Below, one piece after another: positions 1 to 8,550 of a DNA stretch of 64,000 nt. The stretch is from Bacillus mycoides (GTDB taxonomy: Bacteria; Bacillota; Bacilli; Bacillales; Bacillaceae_G). Position numbers and translations under genes: made by a program. The DNA lies in contig NZ_LXLV01000010.1 in NCBI RefSeq assembly GCF_001757995.1, positions 124,001 through 188,000 on the forward strand, read 5' to 3'. A model generated the notes under the pieces. The model was not told the origin of the DNA and ran no database searches. It worked only from the letters and a program-made list of their open reading frames with translations. The stretch's first letter is position 1; every line of letters begins with the position of its first letter.

Positions 1-100
1 AAAGTTTTAATTTTATATAGAAATTGTAACCGCTTTCGTGTATATTTTTATTATCAGAAAATTTTAAAAAGAGATAGAGGGTTTATAGGGGAGGATTACA

Positions 101-1531
101 ATGCAGCAAACAACGAATGATAAATTACATCGTACGATGAAGAGTAGACATTTATTTATGATAGCACTAGGTGGTGTAATCGGAACTGGTTTTTTTCTAG
201 GTTCAGGTTATACCATTAATCAGGCTGGACCAGGGGGAGCCATCCTTTCATATTTAGTGGGCGGATTTATTATGTATTTAACAATGCTTTGTCTTGGAGA
301 GCTAACGGTAGCAATGCCAGTTTCAGGGTCTTTCCAAAAGTATGCGACGAAGTTTATTGGACCAGGAACTGGATTTATGATCGGCTGGCTATACTGGATT
401 GGATGGGCAGTAACAGTAGGATTAGAATTAACATCGATCGGTTTAATGATGAAAAGATGGTTTCCGAATGTGGATGTTTGGGTATGGTGTCTCGTATTCG
501 GGGTTATTTTATATGCTTCAAATGCAATATCAGCGAAGAGTTATGCTGAATTAGAGTTTTGGTTCTCTAGTATTAAAGTAGTTACAATTATTGCATTCAT
601 TCTACTTGGTGGTAGCGCATTACTAGGATTTTTACCATACGACGGAAAAGAAGCAGCGCCTCTTTTCTCTAACTTTGTAAGTGATGGTGGGCTATTCCCA
701 AATGGACTAGCTGCAGTGCTTCTTACGATGATTACAGTTAACTTTTCCTTCCAAGGAACAGAGTTAATCGGGATTGCAGCAGGAGAGAGTCAGAATCCTG
801 AAAAAACAATTCCACGCGCAATTCGTAATACAGTATGGCGCATTATGTTATTCTTCATTTTAACAATGACAATTTTAGTAGGGTTAATTTCTTGGAAAGA
901 AGCAGGGATAATTGAAAGTCCATTCGTAGTTGTATTTGATAAAATCGGTATTCCATATGCAGCTGATATTATGAACTTCGTTATTATTACAGCTCTTCTA
1001 TCTGTAGCGAACTCAGGGTTATATGCAGCAACGCGTATACTATGGTCACTTGCAAATGAAGGAATGGCACCAACTTCTTTCAAGAAGGTAAATAAACGTG
1101 GTATTCCAATTACAGCGCTAATCGTAACGATTGCTGTTGCGGCGTTATCCTTATTAACAAGCTTCCTTGCAGAAGATACAGTATATATGTACTTATTATC
1201 TATAGCTGGTTTATCTGCTGTTTCAAGTTGGATCATTATTGCTTTATCACAACTTCGCTTTAGAAGTCAGTATTTAAAAGGCGGAGGAAAATTAGAGGAC
1301 TTAAAGTATAGAACACCACTATACCCGCTTGTTCCAATTTTAGCTTTAATTACAAATAGTATTGTTGTTATTAGTTTAGCGTTTATTCCAGAACAAAGAA
1401 TGGCGTTATATTGTGGTATTCCATTTATCATTTTCTGCTATATATATTATTATTATATGAGTAAGAAAAGGCAGAAACCGATGAAAGTGGAGATGGAAAA
1501 AACAAATGAAACTAACAATCAAACACGATGA
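101..1531 (+). CDS. amino-acid permease, APC family
   Basis: A 476-residue inner-membrane amino-acid/proton symporter of the APC superfamily (AAT/LysP-GabP-AroP branch). The sequence shows the family's N-terminal signature around residues 19-33 ([18 protein letters not shown]) and about 12 hydrophobic segments, with a basic C-terminal tail. The ATG follows a strong GGGGAGG ribosome site at 89-95. It is very similar to the permease at 58637-60052; both share the [19 protein letters not shown] start and a [15 protein letters not shown] segment. The last 26 bases overlap the following OsmC-like gene, so the two are probably co-transcribed and translationally coupled. The substrate cannot be read from sequence; relatives carry GABA, proline, or aromatic and basic amino acids. 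Confidence 0.9.
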   Translation: MQQTTNDKLHRTMKSRHLFMIALGGVIGTGFFLGSGYTINQAGPGGAILSYLVGGFIMYLTMLCLGELTVAMPVSGSFQKYATKFIGPGTGFMIGWLYWIGWAVTVGLELTSIGLMMKRWFPNVDVWVWCLVFGVILYASNAISAKSYAELEFWFSSIKVVTIIAFILLGGSALLGFLPYDGKEAAPLFSNFVSDGGLFPNGLAAVLLTMITVNFSFQGTELIGIAAGESQNPEKTIPRAIRNTVWRIMLFFILTMTILVGLISWKEAGIIESPFVVVFDKIGIPYAADIMNFVIITALLSVANSGLYAATRILWSLANEGMAPTSFKKVNKRGIPITALIVTIAVAALSLLTSFLAEDTVYMYLLSIAGLSAVSSWIIIALSQLRFRSQYLKGGGKLEDLKYRTPLYPLVPILALITNSIVVISLAFIPEQRMALYCGIPFIIFCYIYYYYMSKKRQKPMKVEMEKTNETNNQTR

Positions 1532-1883
1532 TATAAAAGCAGATTTATCGTACGGTCAATTAGCGATTGGAAAAGAAAACGGATATTCACCGTTACAATT
1601 ACTAATCTCTTCTATCGCAGGATGTAGTGCAATTGTCTTTCGAACAATTTTAGAAAAGAAACGTATTACATACGATACGTTTACAATTGAAACTGAAATT
1701 GGTAGAAGTGAAGCTTTATCAAAACCAGTTGAAAGCGTTCATTTGCACTATAAAATTAAAGCGCAAAACATTACAGAAGAACAATTAGACAAAGCACTGC
1801 AACTTGCAGTAAAGAATTGTACGATTGTTCAATCTGTAAAGGATAGTATAAAAGTTACAGAAACAATTGAATTAGTAAAGTGA
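1506..1883 (+). CDS. OsmC-family protein
   Basis: A 125-residue OsmC/Ohr-fold protein. This family includes thiol peroxidases that reduce organic hydroperoxides through two cysteines. Two cysteines lie in the expected places: Cys40 in the SSIAGC motif that opens the central helix, and Cys105 in the KNCTIV segment. The start overlaps the permease end by 26 bases in another frame, which suggests coupling. It is shorter than classical OsmC/Ohr (about 140) and lacks their N-terminal extension, as in the YhfA-like subgroup. A strong terminator follows. Peroxidase activity is inferred from the family; a link between the enzyme and amino-acid uptake is not obvious. Confidence 0.85.
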   Translation: MKLTIKHDDIKADLSYGQLAIGKENGYSPLQLLISSIAGCSAIVFRTILEKKRITYDTFTIETEIGRSEALSKPVESVHLHYKIKAQNITEEQLDKALQLAVKNCTIVQSVKDSIKVTETIELVK

Positions 1884-1888
1884 AACAG

Positions 1889-1927
1889 AAAAACGTGAGA
1901 ATAGGGCGCTCACGTTTTTTTGTTTTT
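1889..1927 (+). terminator. intrinsic terminator after OsmC gene
   Basis: Stem AAACGTGAG (1891-1899) pairs with CTCACGTTT (1909-1917), followed by a T-rich run. Confidence 0.85.
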
Positions 1928-1946
1928 GGCAGAGGGGGGAAGTATT

Positions 1947-2532
1947 ATGAAATGTTTAGGGTGTAAATTAGCAACGAAGAGGGAAAAATATATAAAGTGA
2001 AACTTTAATCAGTGGGGGTTTTGTCCATCCCCCACTGATTATCAGCCCGCACCAATCGGGCTTTTACAGGCAGTTGATCTCCCGCCTAACTTCCTAGCAT
2101 TCGCGAATTTTGAGGTGGGAGTCTTACTGCCCATTAATGCGGGGTAAAATATATGAAGATGAGTATGTAACATGCTTTTTAGATCATGCACCTTTTTATC
2201 CAGGACATACTTTAATTGTGCCGAAGCAACATGTTTTAGAAGTAGACGAATTAGAAGATGCTGTAGCAAAAGCGATTATGGATGCTTCTAAGCTTATTTC
2301 AAAGGCTATTAAATTACTGTATAAACCAGATGGAGTTACAATTTGTCAAAATGGTGGAATCTTTAACGAATTAACTCATTATCACATGCATATTGTACCG
2401 AGATATAAAGAGCGTTCGTTTGCTGAATTTTATACGGTACAACCAGGAGAGAAGCAGAATCATAACTTTGAAGAAACAAAGACATTGTTAAAAGAAGCGA
2501 TAGATAACATACTGCATCCTGAAAAGGCGTAA
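1947..2532 (+). pseudogene. HIT-family nucleotide-binding protein, interrupted by bcr1
   Basis: The remains of a HIT (histidine-triad) hydrolase gene. The 5' end starts at ATG 1947 behind a GGGGGGA ribosome site and reads MKCLGCKLATKREK, including the CxxC pair typical of the family's N-terminus. A 147-bp bcr1 element (1997-2143) then interrupts it. The frame resumes at about 2149 with IYEDEYVTCFLDHAP and runs through the intact catalytic motif HYHMHIV (about 2383-2403) to a stop at 2530-2532. Removing the element and one duplicated 5-mer does not restore the frame unless one A is added to the A-run at 1984-1988; then the join reads EKIYKIYEDEYV. So there are two lesions, an insertion and a one-base loss. 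The downstream part could start from TTG 2110 or ATG 2137 inside the element, but neither has a well-placed ribosome site and such a product would lack the N-terminal cysteines. Confidence 0.8.
1997..2143 (+). repeat. bcr1-type repeat, copy 1
   Basis: A 147-bp element starting GTGAAACTTTAATCAG and ending GCGGG. It is flanked by ATAAA (1992-1996) on the left and GTAAA (2144-2148) on the right, a 5-bp target duplication with one mismatch. Internally it folds into two hairpins: AATCAGTGGGGG/CCCCCACTGATT near the left end, and a larger GGCAGT...ACTGCC stem enclosing a pairing of the CCCACCT/AGGTGGGAG type. Identity with bcr1 rests on size, structure, the TTTAT/ATAAA duplication and the host group. 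It encodes nothing. It disrupts the HIT gene. Confidence 0.85.
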
Positions 2533-2575
2533 GAGGGGTGTTCTTAAGGGGACAGTCAGGAAAATTCTAATATTA

Positions 2576-2622
2576 AAAAGCCCAATTTCTCAGTTAAAAT
2601 AGAGAAATTGGGCTTTTCTTTA
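2576..2622 (+). terminator. intrinsic terminator after HIT pseudogene
   Basis: A perfect 16-bp stem: AAAAGCCCAATTTCTC (2576-2591) with GAGAAATTGGGCTTTT (2602-2617). It could act in both directions. Confidence 0.85.
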
Positions 2623-2660
2623 TTCTATTATTTAATTTTATCTATTAAAGAATTCTGCAG

Positions 2661-2689
2661 TGTCACAAAGTATATCGCTCATTCGTTAT
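2661..2689 (+). promoter_or_regulatory. candidate ECF-type promoter of the sigma/anti-sigma operon
   Basis: TGTCAC (2661-2666) and CGTTAT (2684-2689) are separated by 17 bp, just upstream of the sigma-factor gene. ECF promoters commonly carry a CGT-containing -10. Autoregulation is inferred by analogy with other ECF operons. Confidence 0.4.
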
Positions 2690-2711
2690 ATAGAATGAGA
2701 GGAGGAATTAT

Positions 2712-3269
2712 ATGAAAGTTACAAACAAAGATTACGAAAAGATGGAAGAGCTATACGAGTTGTATGAACACAAAATTTATTATGTAGCTTATTCTATTTT
2801 AAATAATATTCAGCAGGCTGAAGATGCAGTTCAAGAGACGTTTATTACTCTTTATAAGAATTTGGAAAAGCTTCATAGTTTGAACACTCAAGAGCTTAAA
2901 CGGTATATTTTGAGGATTGCGAAAAATAAAGCGATTGATAGCTACCGGAAAAATAAACGCCATGAAATATTTTTAGAAGAATATCAAAGAGAATCAACAG
3001 AAGTAGCAGATGAAAACATTGAAGAGTGGGAACAGCGTTTAATGTCTGAGGTTCAAATTGATACATTGCTAAAAGAGTTAAATGAATCTAACAGACAAGT
3101 TTTTAAGTACAAAGTCTTCTATAACTTAACGTATCAAGAAATTTCAAATGTCATGGGGATAAATGAGGCCAATGTCCGCAAACAGTTTGAACGCGCTCGA
3201 AAACGAGTACAAAGTATTATAGGAGGTATACAAAATGACGAATTCAAAGAACTCCAAAGAAATGTATGA
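2712..3269 (+). CDS. ECF-type RNA polymerase sigma factor
   Basis: A 185-residue sigma-70-family factor. Region 2 is visible at about residues 13-80 (LYELYEHKIYYVAYSI, then AEDAVQETFITLYKNL and AKNKAIDSYRKNKR). Region 4, with its helix-turn-helix, lies at about 115-170 (YKVFYNLTYQEISNVM, then NEANVRKQFERARKR). Regions 1 and 3 are absent, which defines the ECF group. The start has a GAGAGGAGG ribosome site. The 3' end overlaps the membrane protein at 3235 by 35 bases; the pairing is the usual sigma / anti-sigma arrangement. The signal and regulon cannot be named. Confidence 0.92.
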   Translation: MKVTNKDYEKMEELYELYEHKIYYVAYSILNNIQQAEDAVQETFITLYKNLEKLHSLNTQELKRYILRIAKNKAIDSYRKNKRHEIFLEEYQRESTEVADENIEEWEQRLMSEVQIDTLLKELNESNRQVFKYKVFYNLTYQEISNVMGINEANVRKQFERARKRVQSIIGGIQNDEFKELQRNV

Positions 3270-4659
3270 CCTTGCTGAAAAAATTGCTTTAGATGATTTT
3301 GATAAACTGGATGAACAACATGAATTTTCACATACATATACGCGCAAAAAGAAATTGTTCATGGAGGAAATTAAGCTGAAAGGCGAGCGACCACAGACAA
3401 AGCGTAAAAGAAACCGTATGTTAATCGCTGCTGCCTGCTTATTGATTGGTATGCCGACAACCGTTTTTGGTGCAGTAAAAGTCTATAATATGATTGTTAA
3501 AAAACAAAATTACGAAGTAAATGTTTCAGTAACAAATAAGGACTCGAAAAAGATTGATAAGTGGTATAAGTTGAAAGTCGATAAATTACCAGAAAATATG
3601 GAAGCAATCGATGACTCTGCTATGAAATATTCATTTAAAGATAACTACGCAATGGGTGGATTTTCATTCGCTCTTTGGAGGATAGGAAAAAACTCGGATT
3701 TTCAAACTCTGTATTCGAAAAGTTATGAAGAAAAGGATATAAATGGTAAAAAAGCGGTGATTGTTCATAAAGACAATGGAAATAAAGATTTAATGTTTGA
3801 TAGAGTGATTTTTCTCTATTTTGAGGAAGAGGGAATTATGTTACAAAGTTATATTGGAAACGATATAAACGAAGAACAAATGATGGATGTGTTAGGGAAC
3901 ATTTCACTTGAGCCTACGTCAAAAGAAAAGGCATCACATATAACAGATTATGATAAAAAGTATTTTAGTCAAGCAGATGAACCTAAAAAAACTAAGGTTA
4001 TTCCTTTGAAAAAAGATAGCAAACGACTATTTCATATAGGGCAAAAGGTTCCAGTAACGATATCTATGGATAACAGCCAAATTGAATATGTGATAGAAAA
4101 AGTTGAAGTTTTTGATTCAATCAAAGATTTTAAACAAGATAACTTTTATGAAATGGGCTTAGGAATACTAAGCAGGAATCAAGCTTTGGGTCAAGCCGGA
4201 CAATTGATACCATATAGACGGGAGAAATATAAAGTTGGAAATGGTAAAGATTCAATTGATAAATTAGTAGAGTCAAAATTAGTTCATCCTAAATTTGTTT
4301 ACCTAACAACAACAGTGAAAAATATAGGTAAGCAGCCGACAGAAGAAATCTATATGCATCCATCTATAAAACTGCTTAAATTTGAAGGGAATGCATGGAA
4401 CTACGCTAAAGAAGATGGAATTGCCGAGAAAAATATTATGACGGGCGAAGTTGATTATTTAGAACCTCACGGAGACGGGAAAAGTTTTTACAATATTGGT
4501 AGTATTACGCCAGGACAAACGGTAAAGGTTAACTTAGGCTATTTTGTAGATGAGGATAAACTAGATTCAATCTTTTTGGATGCTTTCCATTACAGAGGGA
4601 ATGGTGGCACTGAAAATATGAATGCGGAATATCGTTGGTGGATTGATATTCGTCAATAG
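3235..4659 (+). CDS. membrane anti-sigma factor with large extracellular part
   Basis: A 474-residue single-pass membrane protein, most likely the anti-sigma factor for the adjacent ECF sigma. Residues 1-60 form a charged cytoplasmic segment, residues about 62-85 a transmembrane helix (MLIAAACLLIGMPTTVFGAV), and the remaining ~390 residues should lie outside the cell. The extracellular part looks like a DUF4367-type domain followed by a beta-rich C-terminal domain (about 260-474) of the kind found in Bacillus ECF partners (DUF4179/DUF5643-like). The start codon lies inside the sigma gene behind AGGAGGT, so translation is coupled. No zinc-binding HxxxCxxC motif is seen. The function is inferred from gene order and topology. 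Confidence 0.75.
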   Translation: MTNSKNSKEMYDLAEKIALDDFDKLDEQHEFSHTYTRKKKLFMEEIKLKGERPQTKRKRNRMLIAAACLLIGMPTTVFGAVKVYNMIVKKQNYEVNVSVTNKDSKKIDKWYKLKVDKLPENMEAIDDSAMKYSFKDNYAMGGFSFALWRIGKNSDFQTLYSKSYEEKDINGKKAVIVHKDNGNKDLMFDRVIFLYFEEEGIMLQSYIGNDINEEQMMDVLGNISLEPTSKEKASHITDYDKKYFSQADEPKKTKVIPLKKDSKRLFHIGQKVPVTISMDNSQIEYVIEKVEVFDSIKDFKQDNFYEMGLGILSRNQALGQAGQLIPYRREKYKVGNGKDSIDKLVESKLVHPKFVYLTTTVKNIGKQPTEEIYMHPSIKLLKFEGNAWNYAKEDGIAEKNIMTGEVDYLEPHGDGKSFYNIGSITPGQTVKVNLGYFVDEDKLDSIFLDAFHYRGNGGTENMNAEYRWWIDIRQ

Positions 4660-4683
4660 TAAAACAATAGGAACAAATACACT

Positions 4684-4713
4684 AAAAGCTGCTTATATTT
4701 AGCAGCTTTTTTC
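4684..4713. terminator. shared bidirectional terminator
   Basis: AAAAGCTGCT (4684-4693) pairs with AGCAGCTTTT (4701-4710). It serves the anti-sigma gene on + and overlaps the stop of the WYL regulator on -. Confidence 0.8.
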
Positions 4714-5661
4714 GTCTTCATACATATGTAAAACTTCTTTCGCGCGTATACGTAAACCATCTATTAATTCTTTCGGTTCTAAAACTTGTGCATCTTTTCC
4801 AAGCCGATAAAATAGAGGCGTAATAAAATTAATTTCGCCTTTATCAATTGTTGAGTTTATATATCCTGTCCCGTTTGCATTTATTGCAACGAACTCCTCA
4901 AGGTAAGGAACGCTTTTACATTGGCGCACGCCTTCTGTCGTTAGTAAAACATGTAATTGAGTAGGAATGTTTACTACGTTAGAGTTAGAGGCGAGCCATT
5001 CTTCTAGATTCATGAACGTATCTTCATTTTCTTCCGTTGATAATATAGAAAAAATACGATCAACACGATACAGTAATACTTTTTTTCTACTGAAGTCATA
5101 GGATGGTAAGTACCATAGCCCATCATGAGCATATACACCGATAGGATGAACATGTTTTGTTTTTATCCCCGAGTTAGATTCGTATTGAAAGTGTAAATTT
5201 TTATTTTCAATAGCCGCGGTTAACACTTCTTTTAAAAGTGGTGTATCAATTGCTCTCTTCGGATTCCAAAAAGCGATATAAGAACGTATTTTATCAACTT
5301 TAGCTTTCGCATCATTTTGTAGAGAGCCATATAGTTTATGAGTAACAGAATTGATTTCTGTATTAAAAGGCAAGTTACGATAGTAGCTTAAAGACTGAAA
5401 AGCAAAAAAGATGGAGACTGCTTCTTCTTCGGTAAATAAAATGGGGGGAAGCATGCTACTTGTTAATACTTTATATCCTCCGTTACGACCTTGTTCTGCG
5501 TAAATGGGTAACCCCATATCACTTAAATCTAAAATATATCTATGAACAGTACGAACAGAAATATTAAATTCATCAGCTATTTCTTGAGCTGTAAATGTTC
5601 TTTTCGCAGAAGCAAATATAAGAATGTCTAGTAAACGTTTTGCTTTTGACAAATATCTCAC
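4699..5661 (-). CDS. HTH / WYL-domain transcriptional regulator (YafY type)
   Basis: A 320-residue DeoR/YafY-type regulator. The N-terminal winged helix-turn-helix lies at about residues 8-60 (FTAQEIADEFNISVRTVHRYILDL); the WYL ligand-sensing domain follows at about 140-210 (GVYAHDGLWYLPSYDF with the YRVDRI strand) with a C-terminal WCX-like extension. The start is either GTG 5661 or TTG 5652, the latter with a GAGTGAG site close by. It is divergent from the DHFR-like gene, and a palindrome lies between them (5676-5698), so the regulator probably controls itself and that gene. The ligand is unknown; WYL domains bind nucleotides or nucleic acids in other systems. Confidence 0.88.
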   Translation of the reverse strand: MRYLSKAKRLLDILIFASAKRTFTAQEIADEFNISVRTVHRYILDLSDMGLPIYAEQGRNGGYKVLTSSMLPPILFTEEEAVSIFFAFQSLSYYRNLPFNTEINSVTHKLYGSLQNDAKAKVDKIRSYIAFWNPKRAIDTPLLKEVLTAAIENKNLHFQYESNSGIKTKHVHPIGVYAHDGLWYLPSYDFSRKKVLLYRVDRIFSILSTEENEDTFMNLEEWLASNSNVVNIPTQLHVLLTTEGVRQCKSVPYLEEFVAINANGTGYINSTIDKGEINFITPLFYRLGKDAQVLEPKELIDGLRIRAKEVLHMYEDEKSC

Positions 5662-5675
5662 TCTTTTCTTTTTTT

Positions 5676-5698
5676 AACATGACATGAATTGTCATGTT
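5676..5698. promoter_or_regulatory. palindromic operator candidate, WYL regulator / DHFR-like gene
   Basis: Perfect inverted repeat AACATGACA (5676-5684), 5-bp spacer, TGTCATGTT (5690-5698), placed in the 99-bp divergent intergenic region. Probably the binding site of the adjacent WYL regulator. Confidence 0.55.
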
Positions 5699-5760
5699 TT
5701 AAGGCTAGTATAGTGCGTATAAGGTAATTTTATCAATATACGTTGTAAGGAGGAAAAGAG

Positions 5761-6282
5761 ATGTCACGTGAAGTTGTTTTATTTATAGCCGCTAGTTTGG
5801 ATGGATATATTGCGAAAGAAGATGATGATTTAGAGTGGTTAATGGAAACCGAAGGAGAGGGAGACAACGGTTATACAGAAATGTACGAAACGATTGATAC
5901 GATAATTATGGGGAAGAGAACGTATGATTATGTAGTAGAGCATACAGAAACATTTCCGTACTTAGATAAAAAATGTTATGTGTTTTCTAATTCAGAAAAA
6001 GGTTCAAACGGACATGTGGAGTTTGTAAATGAAGATGTAGTGGAGTTTACAAAAAGGTTGAAATCGCAGGAAGGATCTAAAATATGGATGGTCGGCGGAG
6101 GGAGTCTACTGGGAGAGTTCTTTAAGAATAATCTAATTGATGAATATGTTGTTACGATTACACCTCACATATTAGGTTCTGGTATTCCGCTATTTAAAGA
6201 AAAGAACCCGGAAATTAATTTAACTTTAACGGATACAAAACGTTTTGGGCAATTTGTAAATTTATATTATAAAGTAAAATGA
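5761..6282 (+). CDS. dihydrofolate reductase family protein (RibD C-terminal-like)
   Basis: A 173-residue protein of the DHFR / RibD_C fold (YwjB/YyaP group). Visible motifs are the N-terminal strand LFIAASLDGYIAKED, the cofactor-site strand IIMGKRTYDYV at about residues 50-60, KIWMVGGGSLLGEF at about 108-121 and IPLFKE near 145-150. These correspond to the NADPH-binding core of DHFR-like reductases. The start has an AAGGAGG site. The substrate is not known; members of this group are not the housekeeping dihydrofolate reductase. It is divergent from the WYL regulator and converges on the histidine kinase through a shared terminator. Confidence 0.85.
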   Translation: MSREVVLFIAASLDGYIAKEDDDLEWLMETEGEGDNGYTEMYETIDTIIMGKRTYDYVVEHTETFPYLDKKCYVFSNSEKGSNGHVEFVNEDVVEFTKRLKSQEGSKIWMVGGGSLLGEFFKNNLIDEYVVTITPHILGSGIPLFKEKNPEINLTLTDTKRFGQFVNLYYKVK

Positions 6283-6283
6283 T

Positions 6284-6320
6284 AAAGAAACACGACTATT
6301 GATGATAGTCGTGTTTCTTT
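6284..6320. terminator. shared bidirectional terminator
   Basis: AAAGAAACACGACTAT (6284-6299) pairs with ATAGTCGTGTTTCTTT (6305-6320). It overlaps the 3' end of the kinase gene on the other strand. Confidence 0.85.
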
Positions 6321-7687
6321 ATAGATGGTAATGAAATTATAAAACAAGACCCGTGATCAATTTCACTTGTTGCAGTAATATTCCCGCCGTGTAGTTCTAC
6401 AATTTCCTTCACGATAGAGAGCCCTAAACCAGTTCCGCCCGTAGCTCGCGATCTCGCTTTATCAACGCGATAAAAGCGGTCGAAAATGTGAGGGAGATCT
6501 TCTTGTGGGATGCCTTCACCTTCGTCTTTAATTGTAATTGAAATATGTTTAGGTTCTTCTGTAACAGAAATATTTATATAAGAATGTTCCTTCGAATGTC
6601 TATACGCGTTATTTAAAATGTTAACCATAACTTGCTCAAAACGCTGCTCATCTAGTTTTACTAAGAGTGAGGGAGGACATGCGAAAACAACTTTAATTTG
6701 TTTTTCTCCGTACATAACATTTATTTTTTCAGTGATACGAGTAAGGAAGGTGTGTAAATGGACTTCCTTTACTTGAATGAAAAAGTTATGTTTTTCCATT
6801 TGAGCGAGTGAAAATAAATCTTGAACTAAGTTTGTAATATAATCAGATTCGTCTTTTATAATGGATAAGTATCGTAAACGTTGCTCGGGAGGTGTGCTTT
6901 CTTTTAATGCAATGTCAGCATAACCTCTTACGTACGTTAATGGTGTTCGTAATTCGTGAGCAACACTCGCTAGAAATTCATTTCTTTGAGTTTTCATATA
7001 ATGTAAATCATTTGCGAGCGTTTGAATAGATGATGCTAGTTCACCAATTTCGTCATTTCGAGTTGTTGGTAATGAAACGGATAAATCGCCCTTACTCATT
7101 TTTTCAGTCGCTTGTTTCATGTGTAACAATGGTTTTGTTAATAAACGTGATAATAGAAAGATTGTGATGGCTGTTAATAGAAAAGTGATGACTCCGGCAA
7201 TAATGAACTGTCTCGTTAGCCCATTAATCATTTCTTCAATAGATGTTGTTCCGAGAAACATATAAACATAACCATCTATTTTGCCATCTATTACAATGGG
7301 GCTCACTGTACATATATAATTAGATGTTTTCCAATGATTTTCTATAATAGCTCCGTTATGATCTGTACTCGTATTCATCTCTGCAATATGCTTTTTTATA
7401 GTCGTATCTAGCTCGTTAGATTTTGCTAGTACTTCCTTATTTGCATTTGTAATAACAACAGTTGTTTCAGCTTCGGATTCCATTAAAGCAACATGGGAGA
7501 TTGTTTGCTTATCAAAATACTTTTCAAGGACATCTCGGTGACTATTTCCGCGCTTTAATAAAGCAGTCATTTCTTCATTTACTCTATTGTTTACAAGGCT
7601 ATAATAGAGCAAGACAAATAGAACACTTTCGATTAAAAGTGTAACAATTAGAAAATAAAATCCGAGTTGAATAGAAATTCGCTTCAT
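6296..7687 (-). CDS. sensor histidine kinase
   Basis: A 463-residue membrane histidine kinase. TM1 is at about residues 8-32, an extracytoplasmic sensor domain of ~125 residues follows, TM2 is at about 161-184 and a HAMP linker runs to about 232. The HisKA domain has the phospho-acceptor His244 in SVAHELRTPL. The HATPase domain has the N box (NILNNAYRHS), G1 (DEGEGIP) and G2 (GGTGLGLSIV) motifs. It lies 11 bp downstream of its response regulator in one operon, divergent from a cell-wall-binding lipoprotein gene. The stimulus is unknown; the envelope-related neighbour suggests a cell-surface signal. Confidence 0.92.
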   Translation of the reverse strand: MKRISIQLGFYFLIVTLLIESVLFVLLYYSLVNNRVNEEMTALLKRGNSHRDVLEKYFDKQTISHVALMESEAETTVVITNANKEVLAKSNELDTTIKKHIAEMNTSTDHNGAIIENHWKTSNYICTVSPIVIDGKIDGYVYMFLGTTSIEEMINGLTRQFIIAGVITFLLTAITIFLLSRLLTKPLLHMKQATEKMSKGDLSVSLPTTRNDEIGELASSIQTLANDLHYMKTQRNEFLASVAHELRTPLTYVRGYADIALKESTPPEQRLRYLSIIKDESDYITNLVQDLFSLAQMEKHNFFIQVKEVHLHTFLTRITEKINVMYGEKQIKVVFACPPSLLVKLDEQRFEQVMVNILNNAYRHSKEHSYINISVTEEPKHISITIKDEGEGIPQEDLPHIFDRFYRVDKARSRATGGTGLGLSIVKEIVELHGGNITATSEIDHGSCFIISLPSIKKHDYHQ

Positions 7688-7698
7688 CGCTTTGCTCC

Positions 7699-8376
7699 TT
7701 AATATAGTGTATCAATCCATCTATAGCCTACTCCATATACAGTTTTTAAATGGTGATCAATAGGGAAATTTACTTTTCGTAATTTATCACGCAAATTACG
7801 AATATGTGAATCGACTGTTCTATCTTCTGTATTTGTATTTAAACCCCAAATTCGTTCAATGAGCTGATCACGGCTTAATACGTAGTTCACATGACGTAAA
7901 AATAATCCGAGTAAAGAGAATTCGATTGGTGTGAGAAGAATTTCTTCATTATAGACAGAAACGAAATGCTTCGCCTCATCCCATAAAATGCCTTGATATT
8001 GGATTTGCGTACGTTGATTAGTTCGGCGTAAAACAGCTTCAATTCTTGCGAAGAGCTCTTCTTCGTGGAATGGTTTCGTCACGTAATCATCTGCTCCAAG
8101 TTTTAACCCTTGGATGACATCTACCGTTTGATCACGAGCAGTTACCATAATGATAGGAACGTTACTAAATGATCGAATTCTTTTGCACGTTTCCCATCCA
8201 TCCATCTTTGGCATCATAATATCGAGTAAAATAAATTTGAAGTTTCGATTTTCTATATGTGAAATAGCTTCTTCTCCGGACACTGCACATACGCAGTTAT
8301 ATCCGATTGGAGTAAGATAAAGTATTAATAATTCAAGCATTCTCGGTTCATCATCTACGAGTAGTATATCGATCAT
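7699..8376 (-). CDS. OmpR-family response regulator
   Basis: A 225-residue response regulator: receiver domain at residues 1-115 with acidic DDE near the start, the phosphorylated Asp in FKFILLDIMMP and Lys in VTKPFHEEE, then a winged-helix DNA-binding domain (IEFSLLGLFLRH, then RTVDSHIRNLRDKLRK and VYGVGYRW). I place the start at 8376 (MIDILLVDDE) because a CGGAGGT ribosome site lies 5-7 bases upstream; an upstream in-frame codon at 8391 overlaps that site. First gene of the two-component operon; its likely target is the divergent lipoprotein gene at 8551. Confidence 0.92.
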   Translation of the reverse strand: MIDILLVDDEPRMLELLILYLTPIGYNCVCAVSGEEAISHIENRNFKFILLDIMMPKMDGWETCKRIRSFSNVPIIMVTARDQTVDVIQGLKLGADDYVTKPFHEEELFARIEAVLRRTNQRTQIQYQGILWDEAKHFVSVYNEEILLTPIEFSLLGLFLRHVNYVLSRDQLIERIWGLNTNTEDRTVDSHIRNLRDKLRKVNFPIDHHLKTVYGVGYRWIDTLY

Positions 8377-8550
8377 AGAGTACCTCCGCATTAGTAGTTA
8401 TTACTTAAATTGTAAGTCAAAATCATGAAGAAATGGTGCAGATTATAATGCATCTGCATAATTTCTTCAGAATTGCTTGTTATTGTAAAGTTGAAATTCT
8501 ATTTTAGGTAATAATATTGGCTCGAAAATGAATAATACGGAGGCGATATA

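Noticed and set aside
1506-1531. Frameshift between permease and OsmC-like gene
   Set aside because: Both genes are complete and the 26-base overlap is ordinary coupling, not a fusion.
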